64,000 nt of DNA from Stenotrophomonas bentonitica (GTDB taxonomy: Bacteria; Pseudomonadota; Gammaproteobacteria; Xanthomonadales; Xanthomonadaceae): NCBI RefSeq assembly GCF_002887735.1, contig NZ_PKQP01000008.1:1-64000 (forward strand), written 5' to 3'. Below, in pieces: positions 63,239-64,000 of the stretch. Under the pieces are notes generated by a model. The model worked only from the letters and a program-made list of their open reading frames with translations, did not search any database and was not told the DNA's origin. Position 1 is the stretch's first letter. Each line of letters starts with the position of its first letter. The translations under genes were made by a program, and so were the position numbers.

Positions 63239-63991
63239 GTGGATTCGATCTACCTGGTTGTCGCGCTGGGCGCCATCGTCGCCGGCTTTGTGCAGGGACT
63301 TTCCGGCTTCGCCTTCGGGCTGGTGGCGCTGTCCTTCTGGGCCTGGGTGCTGGACCCCAGGCTCGCGGCGACGCTCTCGGTGTTCGGTGCCCTCACCGGC
63401 CAGCTGCTGGCGGCCTTCACCGTGCGCCGCGGCTTCAACCTGAAGACCCTGCTGCCTTTCGTTCTGGGTGGGTTGGCCGGCATCCCGCTGGGCGTCTACC
63501 TGCTGCCCCTGCTCGACATGAACTGGCTCAAGGCGATCCTGGGCACCCTGCTGGTGCTGTGGTGTCCGGCCATGCTGCTGTCACGCCAGCTGCCGCGGGT
63601 CACCGCCGGCGGGCGCGCGGCGGACGGCGTGGTGGGGTTCGCTGGCGGCATCATGGGTGGGCTGGGTGGCTTCACCGGCACGCTGCCGACGCTGTGGTGC
63701 ACGCTGCGCGGCTATGAGCGAGATGTGCAGCGCTCCGTCGTGCAGAACTTCAATCTGTCGATGTTGCTGGTCACCATGGGCACCTACGTGGGGACGGGCA
63801 TCGTCACCCGTGACATGCTGCCGATGTTCGCCATCGTCGCGCCGGCCATGTTGATCCCGACCCTGCTCGGCACCCGCGTGTACATCGGTATCAGTGATCT
63901 GCGCTTCCGCCAGATCGTGCTGAGCCTGCTCACCGTTTCCGGGATCGCGTTGCTGGCGTCCTCGCTGCCGGCACTGCTGGGCTGGCGCTGA
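63239..63991 (+). CDS. TauE/SafE-family membrane permease
   Basis: 250 residues from GTG 63239, with AAGGAG upstream. About eight membrane segments; the repeat pattern (VQGLSGFAFGLVALSFWAW near the start and GFAGGIMGGLGGFTGTLPTLW in the second half) matches the TauE/SafE (DUF81) anion-exporter family. Transports sulfite, sulfoacetate or a related anion across the inner membrane. It may be co-transcribed with pip. Confidence 0.85.
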   Translation: MDSIYLVVALGAIVAGFVQGLSGFAFGLVALSFWAWVLDPRLAATLSVFGALTGQLLAAFTVRRGFNLKTLLPFVLGGLAGIPLGVYLLPLLDMNWLKAILGTLLVLWCPAMLLSRQLPRVTAGGRAADGVVGFAGGIMGGLGGFTGTLPTLWCTLRGYERDVQRSVVQNFNLSMLLVTMGTYVGTGIVTRDMLPMFAIVAPAMLIPTLLGTRVYIGISDLRFRQIVLSLLTVSGIALLASSLPALLGWR

Positions 63992-64000
63992 GGCGAGCCG

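Overview
The window looks like a chromosome segment of a high-GC gammaproteobacterium of the Xanthomonadaceae, most likely Stenotrophomonas or a close relative. This is inferred from gene content and codon use (TonB receptors, a ChrR/ECF pair, an OprB porin with a GMC dehydrogenase, an autotransporter); no rRNA or tRNA gene is present to confirm it. Two parts are visible: a mobile/defence island (about 1-13,950) and an ordinary chromosomal backbone (about 13,980-64,000).

Island. A Tn3-family transposase (2-2617, 5' end outside the window) ends in a terminal inverted repeat (2668-2712) that lies inside the cyclase gene of a Pycsar-type anti-phage locus, cutting pycC off after about 150 codons. 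Upstream of pycC, on the same strand, is its effector, a cyclic-nucleotide-binding/TIR-like protein (PycTIR). Divergent from it is a tightly packed three-gene unit (4222-7098): a protein with two class III cyclase-like domains, a ubiquitin-E2-like protein with a cysteine-rich tail, and a three-helix membrane protein of the PycTM effector type. This cyclase-E2-PycTM unit beside a second, broken Pycsar pair is the most interesting content of the window. Next come a long gene-free stretch, a small DNA-binding protein, and a Tn7-like transposition operon (small ORF, tnsA-, tnsB-, tnsC- and tniQ-like, 8505-13,682). The operon is followed by about 30-bp-spaced repeats that look like TnsB-binding sites. 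The defence genes are probably cargo of this Tn7-like element, which seems to have inserted just downstream of a small secreted-protein gene (13,979-14,404).

Backbone. In order: succinate-semialdehyde dehydrogenase; a membrane-anchored PQQ-type sugar dehydrogenase; a TerB-like/BRCT protein; a TraB-like secreted protein; a membrane-anchored Mrr-type nuclease; an aldehyde dehydrogenase/acetolactate-synthase-like operon; a large autotransporter with a triplicated passenger module; a DUF6708-like membrane protein; an MFS transporter with a LysR regulator; and a lipoprotein.

From 34.5 to 42.5 kb lies a peptide/D-amino-acid utilisation regulon: TonB receptor, dipeptide epimerase, serine hydrolase, D-aminoacylase and alpha/beta hydrolase. 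Three promoters there share a TTGACA-embedded operator.

Then come a TolC-HlyD-permease-permease export operon without an ATPase gene, a YkgJ-like protein, a lone receiver protein, and a periplasmic sugar-oxidation operon (small subunit, GMC dehydrogenase, triheme cytochrome c, OprB porin). The window ends with small conserved proteins, an unusual SDR with a zinc knuckle, a GAF-GGDEF-like-EAL protein, an ECF sigma/ChrR anti-sigma pair, an SPFH/zinc-ribbon/small-membrane-protein operon, prolyl aminopeptidase and a TauE/SafE permease.
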